Shown here piece by piece: positions 54,493 to 63,240 of a DNA stretch of 64,000 nucleotides. Within the stretch, counting starts at the first letter, position 1. Every line of letters begins with the position of its first letter. The stretch covers positions 1-64,000 of the forward strand of contig DATY01000006.1 of the NCBI GenBank assembly GCA_002504905.1. The letters run 5' to 3'. Source of the stretch: Euryarchaeota archaeon UBA605 (lineage in GTDB: Archaea > Thermoplasmatota > Poseidoniia > Poseidoniales > Thalassarchaeaceae). The notes under the pieces were generated by a model. The model saw only the letters and a list, made by a program, of their open reading frames with translations. It did not search any database and was not told where the DNA came from. Made by a program: the position numbers and the translations under genes.

Positions 54493-55353
54493 TTATTTCC
54501 CTGTAAATCTAGGTGTCCGACGTTCAACATAAGATGCAATTCCCTCCTTAGCATCTTCCGACTGGAATAGATCAGACTGTAATTCTCTTTCTAAAGCCAA
54601 ATGATATTCAAGAGGTATTTCAATACCACTTTGTACACTTCGTTTAATATTTCCAATAGCCTTTGCAGCAGCTAGAGGCAGCGTAAACTGTCCAGCATAG
54701 TCCAATACATCCATTCTAAATTCATCTAAACTTATGCTGTCATATATGTCATGAACTAAACTCATATCTCTTGCTTCTTCAAAAGAGAATTTTCTTCCTG
54801 TAACCATAATTTCCATAGCTTTTGCTTTCCCAACTAGTCGCGATAATCTTGCAGTACCGCCTGTTCCCGCTAAAACTCCAAGTGAAACTTCTGGTAAACC
54901 AATTTGGAAGTTGCCTTTGTGAGCAATTCTAATATCTGCAGCCATAGCAATTTCCAACCCTCCTCCGACTGTGTGCCCATTAAGTGCAGCGATTACTAAT
55001 TTTGGTGTTTGCTCAAGACGAGATAGAGTTTCGTTGGCATGTAAGCAAAAGAAATATTTGTACCTAGGAGATAATGTATTAAGATAATTGATACTTGCTC
55101 CCGCTGAGAAAAATTTCCCACCATGGCCAGTCAATAAAATCACAGAAACATTCCCATCAAACCTTGCATTAAGAATGGCTTTGTCGATATCTTCCCACAT
55201 TTCTCGAGTGTAGGTATTGACAGATGTTCTTCCCTCTTCGAGTGGTTTTCCATCAGTATCTGAAATCAGTTCAATAATTGCTATGCCGTTTTCAGTAACG
55301 CCATAATTCACTAGTTTGTTGGGCATAGGCTCAAGTTCTGGCCACGAAGTCAT
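54493..55353 (-). CDS. Enoyl-CoA hydratase/isomerase (crotonase) family
   Basis: 286 residues. FFSAGASINYL and ALNGHTVGGGLEIAMAADIRIA form the oxyanion hole; the loop GLPEVSLGVLAGTGGTARL keeps the hydratase-like Glu. It heads the five-gene run with the BoxB-like oxygenase and hydroxyacyl-CoA dehydrogenase, so it probably processes the oxygenated or ring-opened acyl-CoA. Much shorter than BoxC (about 550 residues). Confidence 0.88.
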   Translation of the reverse strand: MTSWPELEPMPNKLVNYGVTENGIAIIELISDTDGKPLEEGRTSVNTYTREMWEDIDKAILNARFDGNVSVILLTGHGGKFFSAGASINYLNTLSPRYKYFFCLHANETLSRLEQTPKLVIAALNGHTVGGGLEIAMAADIRIAHKGNFQIGLPEVSLGVLAGTGGTARLSRLVGKAKAMEIMVTGRKFSFEEARDMSLVHDIYDSISLDEFRMDVLDYAGQFTLPLAAAKAIGNIKRSVQSGIEIPLEYHLALERELQSDLFQSEDAKEGIASYVERRTPRFTGK

Positions 55354-55409
55354 GTGTGTCGCACAGACAATTCGTTAATGAAAGAAACGGAATCAGAGTA
55401 ATGCAATTT

Positions 55410-56633
55410 TTAAGAATCAGATTCACTGAATGATAGGCTTGCTCCACCTTTTCTAACCTCATTCCATTGTTCTCCAATGTAATTGGCTTTTTGACTAGGA
55501 TCCCATAAATCTCTCTTCAAAGGTTTTCTAAATGGCATTCTGTAAACTAGACGTCCATCTTTTAATTTCTTTTTCCTAAGCATAGATAATTTAACCAGTG
55601 GCCAAAGTGATTTTCTTAGAAAACCTGGCTGATATACCCATTTCATAAAATTTAATCCATCTCCATTCTTTTTCTGATCTCTCATCCAATATCTTGCTAC
55701 CAACTTAAAGCCTCTATCTCCAATTCTATTCATCAAGAATCTATTGATTGCACTGGTTTTGATTAAAGGAACCAGTTTTTTTCTCACTTCAACTTCATAG
55801 TCACATTGATCGAGTATTGATTGTGCAGCTAGAACTCCACTTGTAATTGCATATCTCATGCCAAAACCCCACATAAAATCCTGTAAGCCTCCAGCTTCTC
55901 CGACGTAAATCTTATTTTCATGAATATATTTTTCTGGTAAGCTAAAATCTCCTTTCCCGCCGACTCTTTTGATGGGTATTCTGTTTAATTCATAGTTAGA
56001 CTCGTACCAAGCGATGGTTTCATTTAGATATCTTCCAGATTTTTTTTGTTTTCTCCATAAACATGTACAAATCAACCCAATTCCATCAATAATTATCAGA
56101 TATGAATAGGCACCTGGTGCTAATTTATCATTAAGTTGGAAGGCTACATGGTTAGGATGATCAGTATGGAATATTTCTCCAAAAGCAATTGCACTGGAGT
56201 CTTTCGGTCCTGCTGCAACGATATCACAATCATTAGGATTGACCTTAACCTCATAATGTATTTTTGCACCGGCTGAAATTGCCATCCTTTTGAATCCTTG
56301 ATCTATACAATGCTCGTCTGTTCCTCTTTCTACCACTCTAAAAGCAGTCCCGGAAGTAACAGGATTTGTGATTACATCGTCAGGATGAATCAAATCGATG
56401 ATATCGAATGCATTTGACTTAAATTCTTCTGGCTCTAACCCCCAAGTTTTCATTTCTTCAAAAAAGTCAGTTTCACTGGTCCAATTTTCAATTCCTTGAA
56501 AATCTCCATCGAATCTTGCTCCACTATCTTTACGTATCTCATGAACATGAACTTCTTTACCTGCTTTAGCAAGGATTGTCGCTGCAGCAAGGCCAGATAG
56601 CCCTGCTCCCAGGATGTCAATCCTCTCCTTCAT
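55410..56633 (-). CDS. FAD-dependent geranylgeranyl-reductase-family oxidoreductase
   Basis: 407 residues from ATG 56633 (MKERIDILGAGLSGLAAATILAKAGKEVHVHE). The dinucleotide-binding GxGxxG is at the start; IYVGEAGGLQDFMWGFGMRYAI is the second FAD contact typical of geranylgeranyl reductases. Archaeal members saturate the isoprenoid chains of membrane lipids or reduce quinone side chains. The C-terminal 100 residues are basic, suggesting membrane association. The longer frame overlaps the moaE promoter region and is rejected. Confidence 0.8.
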   Translation of the reverse strand: MKERIDILGAGLSGLAAATILAKAGKEVHVHEIRKDSGARFDGDFQGIENWTSETDFFEEMKTWGLEPEEFKSNAFDIIDLIHPDDVITNPVTSGTAFRVVERGTDEHCIDQGFKRMAISAGAKIHYEVKVNPNDCDIVAAGPKDSSAIAFGEIFHTDHPNHVAFQLNDKLAPGAYSYLIIIDGIGLICTCLWRKQKKSGRYLNETIAWYESNYELNRIPIKRVGGKGDFSLPEKYIHENKIYVGEAGGLQDFMWGFGMRYAITSGVLAAQSILDQCDYEVEVRKKLVPLIKTSAINRFLMNRIGDRGFKLVARYWMRDQKKNGDGLNFMKWVYQPGFLRKSLWPLVKLSMLRKKKLKDGRLVYRMPFRKPLKRDLWDPSQKANYIGEQWNEVRKGGASLSFSESDS

Positions 56634-56734
56634 GTATTTGCGTATGAGGTATATTGTTTGAAAGGTTTGGTCATTAATAATCAAAGAGTTCATCCGATAA
56701 TTTGTATTCGAACAGTTCAAAGTGGGTTACTCAG

Positions 56735-57163
56735 ATGCCAGAAGAGACAATAATCATTAGAATAGAAAAAGAAAATCTCGATCCAAATTTTCTTCGTTCT
56801 TTAGTAGATGTTGACGGATGTGGAAGTGTTGTTTCTTTTGTCGGATTAACAAGAGGTGATGATAACGGGGTCAAAGTCGAGAGGCTTGAATTTGATTCTT
56901 GGGAAGATAAATTAGAAAATATCTTATCAGAAATCGCAAAAACCTCAATAGATAAATTTGCTATAAAGTCAGTTCTCATAGCTCACCGAACTGGAGCTGT
57001 CGAACCTTCAGAACCTATTGTTTGTATTCATGTTGGTTCGAGACATAGAGCGGCTGGTTTCGAAGCTTGCTCATGGCTAATTAATCAACTCAAATTACAA
57101 GCACCGCTATGGAAAAAAGAAGTAAGGTCTGATGGTGAAATTTGGAAACAAGGAATCGGATGA
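56735..57163 (+). CDS. moaE: Molybdopterin synthase catalytic subunit
   Basis: 142 residues from ATG 56735. VVSFVGLTRGDDNGVKVERLEFDSW, the central VLIAHRTGAVEPSEPIVCIHVGSRHRAAGFEACSWLINQLK and PLWKKE with the catalytic Lys match MoaE. It transfers sulfur to precursor Z to form molybdopterin. The small subunit MoaD is not adjacent. moaC follows 57 bp downstream. Confidence 0.93.
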   Translation: MPEETIIIRIEKENLDPNFLRSLVDVDGCGSVVSFVGLTRGDDNGVKVERLEFDSWEDKLENILSEIAKTSIDKFAIKSVLIAHRTGAVEPSEPIVCIHVGSRHRAAGFEACSWLINQLKLQAPLWKKEVRSDGEIWKQGIG

Positions 57164-57220
57164 TTTTTCACAGATTTAACTTCCGTTTATCTGAATAATG
57201 ATTACTAACTCGGAGATTAC

Positions 57221-57691
57221 ATGAGTGTTGAGGAATTAGAAAATTCATGGTCTGCTATAGTTGATATCGGCGGTAAAGATATGGTTTTTCGTGAGGCAAT
57301 CGCAACAGGAGTTTTGGAATTAACACCTTCTGGAATTAATGAGGTCAAGGGCCGCTCAAAGAAAGGTGATGTCAGAGAGATTTCAACAATCGCCTCAATT
57401 CAAGCAGTTAAAGAGACTCCAAGAATTTTACCTCATTGTCATACTATTCCAATTGAGGGATGCTCTGTTGAATGGGAAATTGAAGAATGTAATCTCAGAT
57501 GTACTGTCACGGTACGAACCCATTGGAGGACTGGAGTTGAGATGGAGGCATTGTGTGGAGTTAACGCGGGATTATTGTGTGCATGGGATATGTTGAAATC
57601 TATTGAGAAAGATTCTGATGGACAATATCCTGAGTCTAGAATTAACAATGTTCAAGTTTTAAAAAAGAGCAAAGGAGACCAACATAATTGA
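57221..57691 (+). CDS. moaC: Cyclic pyranopterin monophosphate synthase accessory protein MoaC
   Basis: 156 residues. The active-site strand LPHCHTIPIEGCSVEW resembles the family's L-C-H-P-I-P, with T in place of the second Pro region; GVEMEALCGVNAGLLCAWDMLKS is the second signature. It completes the first step of molybdenum-cofactor synthesis with MoaA, which is not here. ATG 57221 follows a GGAG. Confidence 0.93.
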   Translation: MSVEELENSWSAIVDIGGKDMVFREAIATGVLELTPSGINEVKGRSKKGDVREISTIASIQAVKETPRILPHCHTIPIEGCSVEWEIEECNLRCTVTVRTHWRTGVEMEALCGVNAGLLCAWDMLKSIEKDSDGQYPESRINNVQVLKKSKGDQHN

Positions 57692-57716
57692 ATGCTGCTT
57701 GCATCTCGGAAGTGTT

Positions 57717-58667
57717 ATGGCAACCATCGATTTAGAGAAATATTTTCTTCAAGCTACAGAATCTGCTGCTATTGCTGCATCAAAATGGATAGGTAAGGGT
57801 GACGGTAAAGCAGCAGATGGTGCCGCAGTAGAAGCTATGAGGGCAGTTTTTGATACCGTTCCTTTTGATGGACGTGTTGCAATAGGAGAAGGTGAGAGAG
57901 ACGATGCTCCAATGTTGTGGATTGGTGAACCCTTGGGGTCATTACAAGGCTCTACTAATTCGCCTAAAATTGACATTGCAGTAGACCCACTAGAATGTAC
58001 TAATCATGTGGCTTACAATTTACCTAATGCTATGGCGGTACTAGCAGCAGCACCTAGAGGTGCTTTATTGCATGCTCCTGATTGCTACATGAATAAAATC
58101 TCAGGTTCTGCAGAGTTAATGGGTGAGATTTCTTTAGATGCTCCCACTTCTTATAATATTGAGGCTACTTCAAATGCTCTAGATAAACCAATTAATTCTC
58201 TAAATGTTGTTGTTATGGATCGCCCACGCCATGAAAAATTAATCAAGGAATTAAAAGATCTATCAGTAAATGTAGTTTTAATTGGTGATGGAGATATTGC
58301 TGCTGCCTTAAATGCAGCAGATCCTGAATCTGATATTGATTTGTTGATGGGAATTGGGGCAGCCCCCGAAGGAGTGATTACTGCAACTGCTTTGAGAGGT
58401 TTAAATGCACCTTTTCAGGGCCGTTTAGTATTCAAAAATGAAGGCCATAGATCTAGGGCAGAGAAAATGATTGATGGCGATATTGAAAGATTATGGGAGA
58501 GAGATGAACTATGCTCTTCTGACGATGCATTGTTCATAGGTACCGGTGTTTGTTCAGGGCGCACCAAAGGTGTCACTCAAGAAAATGGGAAATATTTTGT
58601 TGAATCCGAAGTTATCGATGTATCGAATGGAATTCATAAATTTGTTCAAGGTTCTCATGATAGTTGA
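57717..58667 (+). CDS. glpX: Class II fructose-1,6-bisphosphatase (GlpX type)
   Basis: 316 residues from ATG 57717 (MATIDLEKYFLQATESAAIAASKWIG). GEGERDDAPMLWIGE and VDPLECTN are the metal/phosphate motifs, followed by APRGALLHAPDCYMNKI. The conserved D-P-x-E-G-T of the family reads DPLECTN, a Gly-to-Cys change next to the metal site. It dephosphorylates fructose-1,6-bisphosphate in gluconeogenesis. The aldolase gene that makes its substrate is 63 bp downstream on the same strand. Confidence 0.92.
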   Translation: MATIDLEKYFLQATESAAIAASKWIGKGDGKAADGAAVEAMRAVFDTVPFDGRVAIGEGERDDAPMLWIGEPLGSLQGSTNSPKIDIAVDPLECTNHVAYNLPNAMAVLAAAPRGALLHAPDCYMNKISGSAELMGEISLDAPTSYNIEATSNALDKPINSLNVVVMDRPRHEKLIKELKDLSVNVVLIGDGDIAAALNAADPESDIDLLMGIGAAPEGVITATALRGLNAPFQGRLVFKNEGHRSRAEKMIDGDIERLWERDELCSSDDALFIGTGVCSGRTKGVTQENGKYFVESEVIDVSNGIHKFVQGSHDS

Positions 58668-58730
58668 TTCTGGAATGCTAAAGCGATGCCTTCATTTCCT
58701 ATGACCTTCACGTTGGCATGAGGTTAGTGT

Positions 58731-59744
58731 ATGGATACTCAACTACTTGAAAAAACAGCACGAGAACTAGTTGCGGCAGGTAAAGGAATTCTTGCTGCGG
58801 ATGAAAGTAATGGCACTATGTCGAATAGACTTGAGGCGGTAGGAGTTTCAGCCTCACCGGCTACTAGAAATGCTTACAGGGCAAATCTATTTTCAACAAA
58901 TGGTTATGAGAAATATATTAGTGGAGTAATTTTATTCGATGAAACAATTAGACAGGAAATGCCTGATGGTAGAAATATTCCTGATGCTTTGACATCTTTA
59001 GGCGTTTATCCAGGTATTAAGTTAGATACAGGAGCTAAAGATTTAGCTAATCATGAAGGGGAAAAAATTACTGAAGGCCTTGATGGGTTAAGAGATAGAT
59101 GTAGTGAATATTTTTCAATGGGTGCTAGATTTGCTAAATGGAGGGCTGTAATTGAAATCGGAGATGGTAAACCATCAGATGCCTGTATTTCTGCTAATGC
59201 TCACGCACTGGCCAGATATGCATCAATTTGTCAAGAGCAAGGTTTGGTTCCAATTATTGAGCCAGAGGTTATTATGGCAGGAGATCATAATGCCCAAACT
59301 TGCTATGAAGTCACTTCATCAATATTATCTGCCACTTTTGAAGAGTGTAGAATCCAAGGTGTTCACTTCCCAGGAGCTTTGCTAAAGCCAAATATGATAA
59401 TTGCAGGTAATTCTTGCTCGGAACAAATTTCTCGTGAAAAAGTAGCCGAGATGACAGTAGAGTGTTTGACAAAAAATGTCCCCCATAATCTTCCAGGAAT
59501 TGTTTTTCTTTCTGGTGGACAGTCCGATGAAGATGCAACTGCTCATTTAAATTTAATGAATGCCATGGATATTATTCATCCTTGGCAACTGTCCTATTCT
59601 TATGGGAGAGCATTATTGGCTAATGCGCTGAAAATATGGGCTACTGGTGATAATAACGGCAGTCAGTCAGTTTTCTTACATCGCTCAAAGATGAATAGTC
59701 TAGCAAGAACTGGAGATTGGAGTTCAGAACTAGAGAATGAATAA
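58731..59744 (+). CDS. Class I fructose-bisphosphate aldolase, eukaryotic type
   Basis: 337 residues. GKGILAADESNGTMSNRLE, VYPGIKLDTGAK, ARFAKWRAVIEIG and the Schiff-base Lys in GALLKPNMIIAG follow the animal/plant class I aldolase, not the archaeal DhnA or the bifunctional FBPA/P. IVFLSGGQSDEDATAHLN is also typical. It makes or cleaves fructose-1,6-bisphosphate. Together with GlpX it forms a gluconeogenic pair, consistent with bacterial or eukaryote-like acquisition. Confidence 0.94.
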   Translation: MDTQLLEKTARELVAAGKGILAADESNGTMSNRLEAVGVSASPATRNAYRANLFSTNGYEKYISGVILFDETIRQEMPDGRNIPDALTSLGVYPGIKLDTGAKDLANHEGEKITEGLDGLRDRCSEYFSMGARFAKWRAVIEIGDGKPSDACISANAHALARYASICQEQGLVPIIEPEVIMAGDHNAQTCYEVTSSILSATFEECRIQGVHFPGALLKPNMIIAGNSCSEQISREKVAEMTVECLTKNVPHNLPGIVFLSGGQSDEDATAHLNLMNAMDIIHPWQLSYSYGRALLANALKIWATGDNNGSQSVFLHRSKMNSLARTGDWSSELENE

Positions 59745-59754
59745 TTTTGTTAAA

Positions 59755-60024
59755 TTATTCTTGCCTTTCTTGAGCGCCTGGACGTAGTTGCCATACACAT
59801 ATTTCATAGCGTCCAGAAAGTGCTCCGCCACGCTTAGTAGTTGCAATTTTCATAATATCTTTATCTTTGGATAATACATTTCCTAGTTGCTGAGGAGTTG
59901 TTCCATGCCTCATAGTTGAATTAACATGTTCCAATATTTCAGTGGTATTTGCTTCTCCCTTAGTGTCAAGGAATTTTTTAATTTTCTGTCTTAATCTGGT
60001 TGTTCTCATATTTCTAATCTCCAT
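59755..60024 (-). CDS. Small winged-helix-like protein
   Basis: 89 residues from ATG 60024, which overlaps the end of the upstream gene by 11 nt; ATG 60009 (MRTTRLRQ) is an alternative. RLRQKIKKFLDTKGEANTTEILEHVN is the start of a helix-turn-helix, and RHGTTPQQLGNVLSKDKDIMKIATTKRGG a recognition helix and wing. No family name is certain. Co-transcribed with the next gene. Confidence 0.65.
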   Translation of the reverse strand: MEIRNMRTTRLRQKIKKFLDTKGEANTTEILEHVNSTMRHGTTPQQLGNVLSKDKDIMKIATTKRGGALSGRYEICVWQLRPGAQERQE

Positions 60025-60286
60025 TACTGTTTGGCTGTTTTCTATCATGATGTAATACCCATTCATCGGTAGCCCATTCCGATAAAGGATATTCTTTCCC
60101 AATTACCCCACTCTGCATAATTCTCCCAATTCTGATTATTGATGGATCTAATTCTAAAATAGCTGCAATATCAAAATCATCTTCAATACTGATATTTTCA
60201 GATAACCAATCTTTGATTTCAACTGTGTTTCTCGGTTTTTCAGAAAGATGTTTTTTAACTAAATCACGAATTATTTTTCTATCCAT
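60014..60286 (-). CDS. Small winged-helix-like protein
   Basis: 90 residues from ATG 60286 (MDRKIIRDLVKKHLSEKPRN); a start 9 nt upstream is possible. NTVEIKDWLSENISIEDDFDIAAILELDPSIIRIGRIMQ reads as helix-turn-helix with a short wing, parallel in layout to its downstream partner. The two proteins may be paralogues or a heterodimer. They are divergent from the large winged-helix-start protein at 60543 and share its operator-like region. Confidence 0.65.
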   Translation of the reverse strand: MDRKIIRDLVKKHLSEKPRNTVEIKDWLSENISIEDDFDIAAILELDPSIIRIGRIMQSGVIGKEYPLSEWATDEWVLHHDRKQPNSNGD

Positions 60287-60384
60287 GATTCTCACTTCTC
60301 ATTCTATCGGCTTCGACTGCCGGTCCGATAAAGGTAGGGCGACGGGGGGTAATATAACGCTTCTGCAACTTATTGTTCAATTTA

Positions 60385-60397
60385 GTTACATATAGTT
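60385..60397. promoter_or_regulatory. Operator-like half-site, inverted copy
   Basis: GTTACATATAGTT, reverse complement of the sequence at 60473-60485. It lies within a TGCAACT/AGTTGCA inverted repeat (60364-60370 and 60394-60400), about 90 bp from the left gene start. Confidence 0.5.
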
Positions 60398-60466
60398 GCA
60401 CTAATCTCCTCCATTTTATTGTTATTTTTTAGTGTTAAAATGGAACTAGTTATTTTTCCACTAGAA

Positions 60467-60485
60467 ATATGTAACTATATGTAAC
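60467..60485. promoter_or_regulatory. Operator-like tandem ATATGTAAC repeat
   Basis: Two copies of ATATGTAAC at 10-bp spacing (60467-60475, 60477-60485), one helical turn apart. They sit just upstream of an AT-rich TATA-like segment (about 60494-60505) for the gene at 60543. With the inverted copy at 60385-60397 this makes three sites in one spacer. Confidence 0.5.
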
Positions 60486-60542
60486 AAAAATAGATAATTT
60501 AATACATACTTTCGAAGTGGTTGATTTCGGAGATGGTCATTG

Positions 60543-63170
60543 GTGTCAGAAGGATCCAATTTTACTTCTATTCCCAGTTTTATTTCCACACCAACAAAAA
60601 TTCGAAGTAGATATCGTCGTAGGTTAATGAATAGATTATCCGAAGGTGGAGCGACTGTTTCAGTTTTAGCTAGGGATATTGGTCTCCAAATTCCCCATGC
60701 CTCTGCGGAGTTAAGAAAGTTAAGAAATGAGGGACTGGTCTCAAGTGACCTAGTTGCTGGAAGTAGAGGTGCGTATTTACATCTGACTGAATTGGGTTGG
60801 AATAGAATCCGCTCAGATGAGAAATCTAGAGCTCTAGAAGCCCTTCCTCTTCCATCTTTACCCGGAAAATTTTGCATTCTGGATAAAGACGGTAGTAACC
60901 TCTTGATGGGTATTTCATCTATTCCAAAGTCTCCAATGATTCTTATCCCTGATAGACCTCTAGATTCAGAAAATAATAATGAAGATTCCATAGGAAATGA
61001 AGGGGTTCGTTGGAATTGGGCTTTATTCAAAGAAAAAGATCCAAGATGGTTTGATTTAGAAAGTATGAAATTAACTCAGGCACCACCAATTTCAATAGAT
61101 CCTGGAAAAATAGAAACATATTCCGCCCAATCTTCTGTAATCGGAATTATTAGAGCTAATTTGATTAATGAGATGAGTCAATTGGCAATGACCTTCGGGA
61201 CTTGGTATGATATGCCTAAATCACGACAAAAGCCGCCTCTGAATGAGAATACTTTTCATCGTGGTAATTGGATTTTAGGAGAATGTCATAAATTAAGTCA
61301 AGAAATAAGGCCTAAGATACCAATTATTGCCATACTTCCAGACAGTCTTTCTAGAACTATGCTAATTCGAACAACTAGGATAAATTGTTTAGTTATTGCA
61401 AATTTAGGAGGCCTAGATCTAATCGGTGACCCTTACCCCCTCTCATCTCTAGATATATGGATCAAAAAAGCACATCCAAGGCTATCTGAGCATGAGCTGA
61501 AAAGAAGAGTTCAATCATTGAAAGATAGAATAATGTCTACTCGGAAGGTTAGAACAGATGATTCCACTTGGAGAAAATTTAGGAGAGATTGGGGAAGTCA
61601 ATCTTTTACAATTGATGAGTCTAGTATTAGGAATCTAGATACAAGAGGTTTAGGTAATTTTGCCATTGAATCATTGATTAATTGGGTAATTTCAGATGAG
61701 GATCGACCCCCCCTTATTATAGAAATAGAGGAAAAAATTCCTGAATCGACGATATCCTCTGTCATTAATCATCCTAGATTAAGAATCTTGATTAAGGATA
61801 AAATATGCAATATAACAAGATCTTCAGATCTTCTTTATGCTGATACTCTAAGACCTCTTCCTTGGCTTAGACTGAAAACCTCGAATAAGGAAGTTATTTC
61901 ACTTAAATTGATAGATAACTTGCCTGGTTTCTTGGAAAATGATGAGGATATTTCATCTTTAGAGATTAATCCTTGGAAATTAATAGGAATTAGTAAATCT
62001 TACAATTCCAACCATGAAGAATTGGAATCAGGATATCTTTCAATGATAAAATCTGCAATTTCTCAATTCCCAGGTGGTAATGAAGAATGGGCAAATCAGA
62101 TGGAGGCAAGGTACCCATTAGCATCTTGGATTGCTTCTCCCAAGGCAACTAGGTGGCCGAGATGGCAGCGTCTGAGAGACAGATTAGCAATTGAATGGCT
62201 AATTTTATTTGACCTTGATCATATTCCTCTAGATAGAATTGCAGAACTTGCTGATCAGGCTAACGAAGAGATTCTTGATTATTTTGCTGAGAAATTGGGT
62301 CAGAAAATTAGAGAAGATAGTCAGACTACAATTAGAACACGTCCAGCAGTAGATTTCATAGAAGCCTCCCCAGGAACATCCTGGGTTGCTGCACAATTCT
62401 TGACGAATGCAGCATGGATTCCTGAGAATCTTCATGACGATTTAGTGAAATGGTCTCTGGAAGCATGGATATCTTCACCTCCAAATAAATCACTATCCGC
62501 TCTTGAAGGTGTATTTTGGCTATTTAGTTCTAAACGTAAAAAAAATTTAGACATTAATGAGGTACTTGAAAAAATAATATTGAAAGCACAGAGTCTTTCG
62601 AAAAATCATGATTTGAAAATTTGGGCTTCATTAGTTAATTACTCGATAGATTATAGGGAACTATCAAAAGAAGAATTAGATTTAATAATTGAAAGATTAC
62701 CTTATGACTGGTGGGCTCCCATATCTCCTGAAATACTATTGAAAATGCTTAGTGATGAAGAATCTAATGATTGGCTATTATCAAATTCTTATCCTTGGCC
62801 CGCTCTTGTACTGAGGCCCATTGGTGAATCATCAAATGCACCTGGATTAGAAAATTTATCTCATCCAGGTTTTAACCCAGAAATTTATCCATTGCTCCTT
62901 CGACGCCTTAAAATTCGAAGAGGAGGGGATAAATTGCCAAGTACAGCAGATTCATTGTTAGATTTATTAGATGCAATCGAATCTTCAATAAATCGTACTC
63001 CTCCATTACCAGGAAGAATCCATCCACTTTCTGGTTGGTTAGCTCAGCCAATAGAAAAATGGCCTGATTTTTCCTCTCAAATTATATTTAGTGGAAACCC
63101 TGTAATTGGCGAAAGGTTGCTTTCAAGAAAGACTGGTTTCCATGAGAATATAGAATCAATTAATTTGTAA
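60543..63170 (+). CDS. Large winged-helix-start protein of unknown function
   Basis: 875 residues from GTG 60543; TTG 60540 is also possible, and GGAG lies about 10 nt upstream. Residues about 20-85 form a winged helix: RSRYRRRLMNRLSEGGATVSVLARDIGLQIPHASAELRKLRNEGLV, then SRGAYLHLTELGWNRI. The rest is mixed alpha/beta without a domain I can name, rich in Trp and Ile, with a helical C-terminal third (for example EWANQMEARYPLASWIASPKATRWPRW). No ATPase or nuclease motif is evident. It probably binds DNA and may control the repeats in its own promoter. Confidence 0.65.
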   Translation: MSEGSNFTSIPSFISTPTKIRSRYRRRLMNRLSEGGATVSVLARDIGLQIPHASAELRKLRNEGLVSSDLVAGSRGAYLHLTELGWNRIRSDEKSRALEALPLPSLPGKFCILDKDGSNLLMGISSIPKSPMILIPDRPLDSENNNEDSIGNEGVRWNWALFKEKDPRWFDLESMKLTQAPPISIDPGKIETYSAQSSVIGIIRANLINEMSQLAMTFGTWYDMPKSRQKPPLNENTFHRGNWILGECHKLSQEIRPKIPIIAILPDSLSRTMLIRTTRINCLVIANLGGLDLIGDPYPLSSLDIWIKKAHPRLSEHELKRRVQSLKDRIMSTRKVRTDDSTWRKFRRDWGSQSFTIDESSIRNLDTRGLGNFAIESLINWVISDEDRPPLIIEIEEKIPESTISSVINHPRLRILIKDKICNITRSSDLLYADTLRPLPWLRLKTSNKEVISLKLIDNLPGFLENDEDISSLEINPWKLIGISKSYNSNHEELESGYLSMIKSAISQFPGGNEEWANQMEARYPLASWIASPKATRWPRWQRLRDRLAIEWLILFDLDHIPLDRIAELADQANEEILDYFAEKLGQKIREDSQTTIRTRPAVDFIEASPGTSWVAAQFLTNAAWIPENLHDDLVKWSLEAWISSPPNKSLSALEGVFWLFSSKRKKNLDINEVLEKIILKAQSLSKNHDLKIWASLVNYSIDYRELSKEELDLIIERLPYDWWAPISPEILLKMLSDEESNDWLLSNSYPWPALVLRPIGESSNAPGLENLSHPGFNPEIYPLLLRRLKIRRGGDKLPSTADSLLDLLDAIESSINRTPPLPGRIHPLSGWLAQPIEKWPDFSSQIIFSGNPVIGERLLSRKTGFHENIESINL

Positions 63171-63171
63171 T

Positions 63172-63204
63172 TTTACTATTTTTATTAAAAAAATATTTTT
63201 TTTT
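63172..63204 (+). terminator. T-rich terminator of the 875-residue protein gene
   Basis: Several T-runs follow the stop, the longest being nine T in 63196-63204. The same AT-rich block could also hold the TATA box for the downstream RNA. Confidence 0.5.
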
Positions 63205-63240
63205 CAATCGATGAGTTATTGAATGAATATCTATTAGATT

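Noticed and set aside
60296..60363. GC-richer segment with CGGC/GCCG hairpin as a separate RNA gene
   Set aside because: The hairpin is only 4 bp and no terminator or wider structure supports a transcript; left as part of the regulatory spacer.
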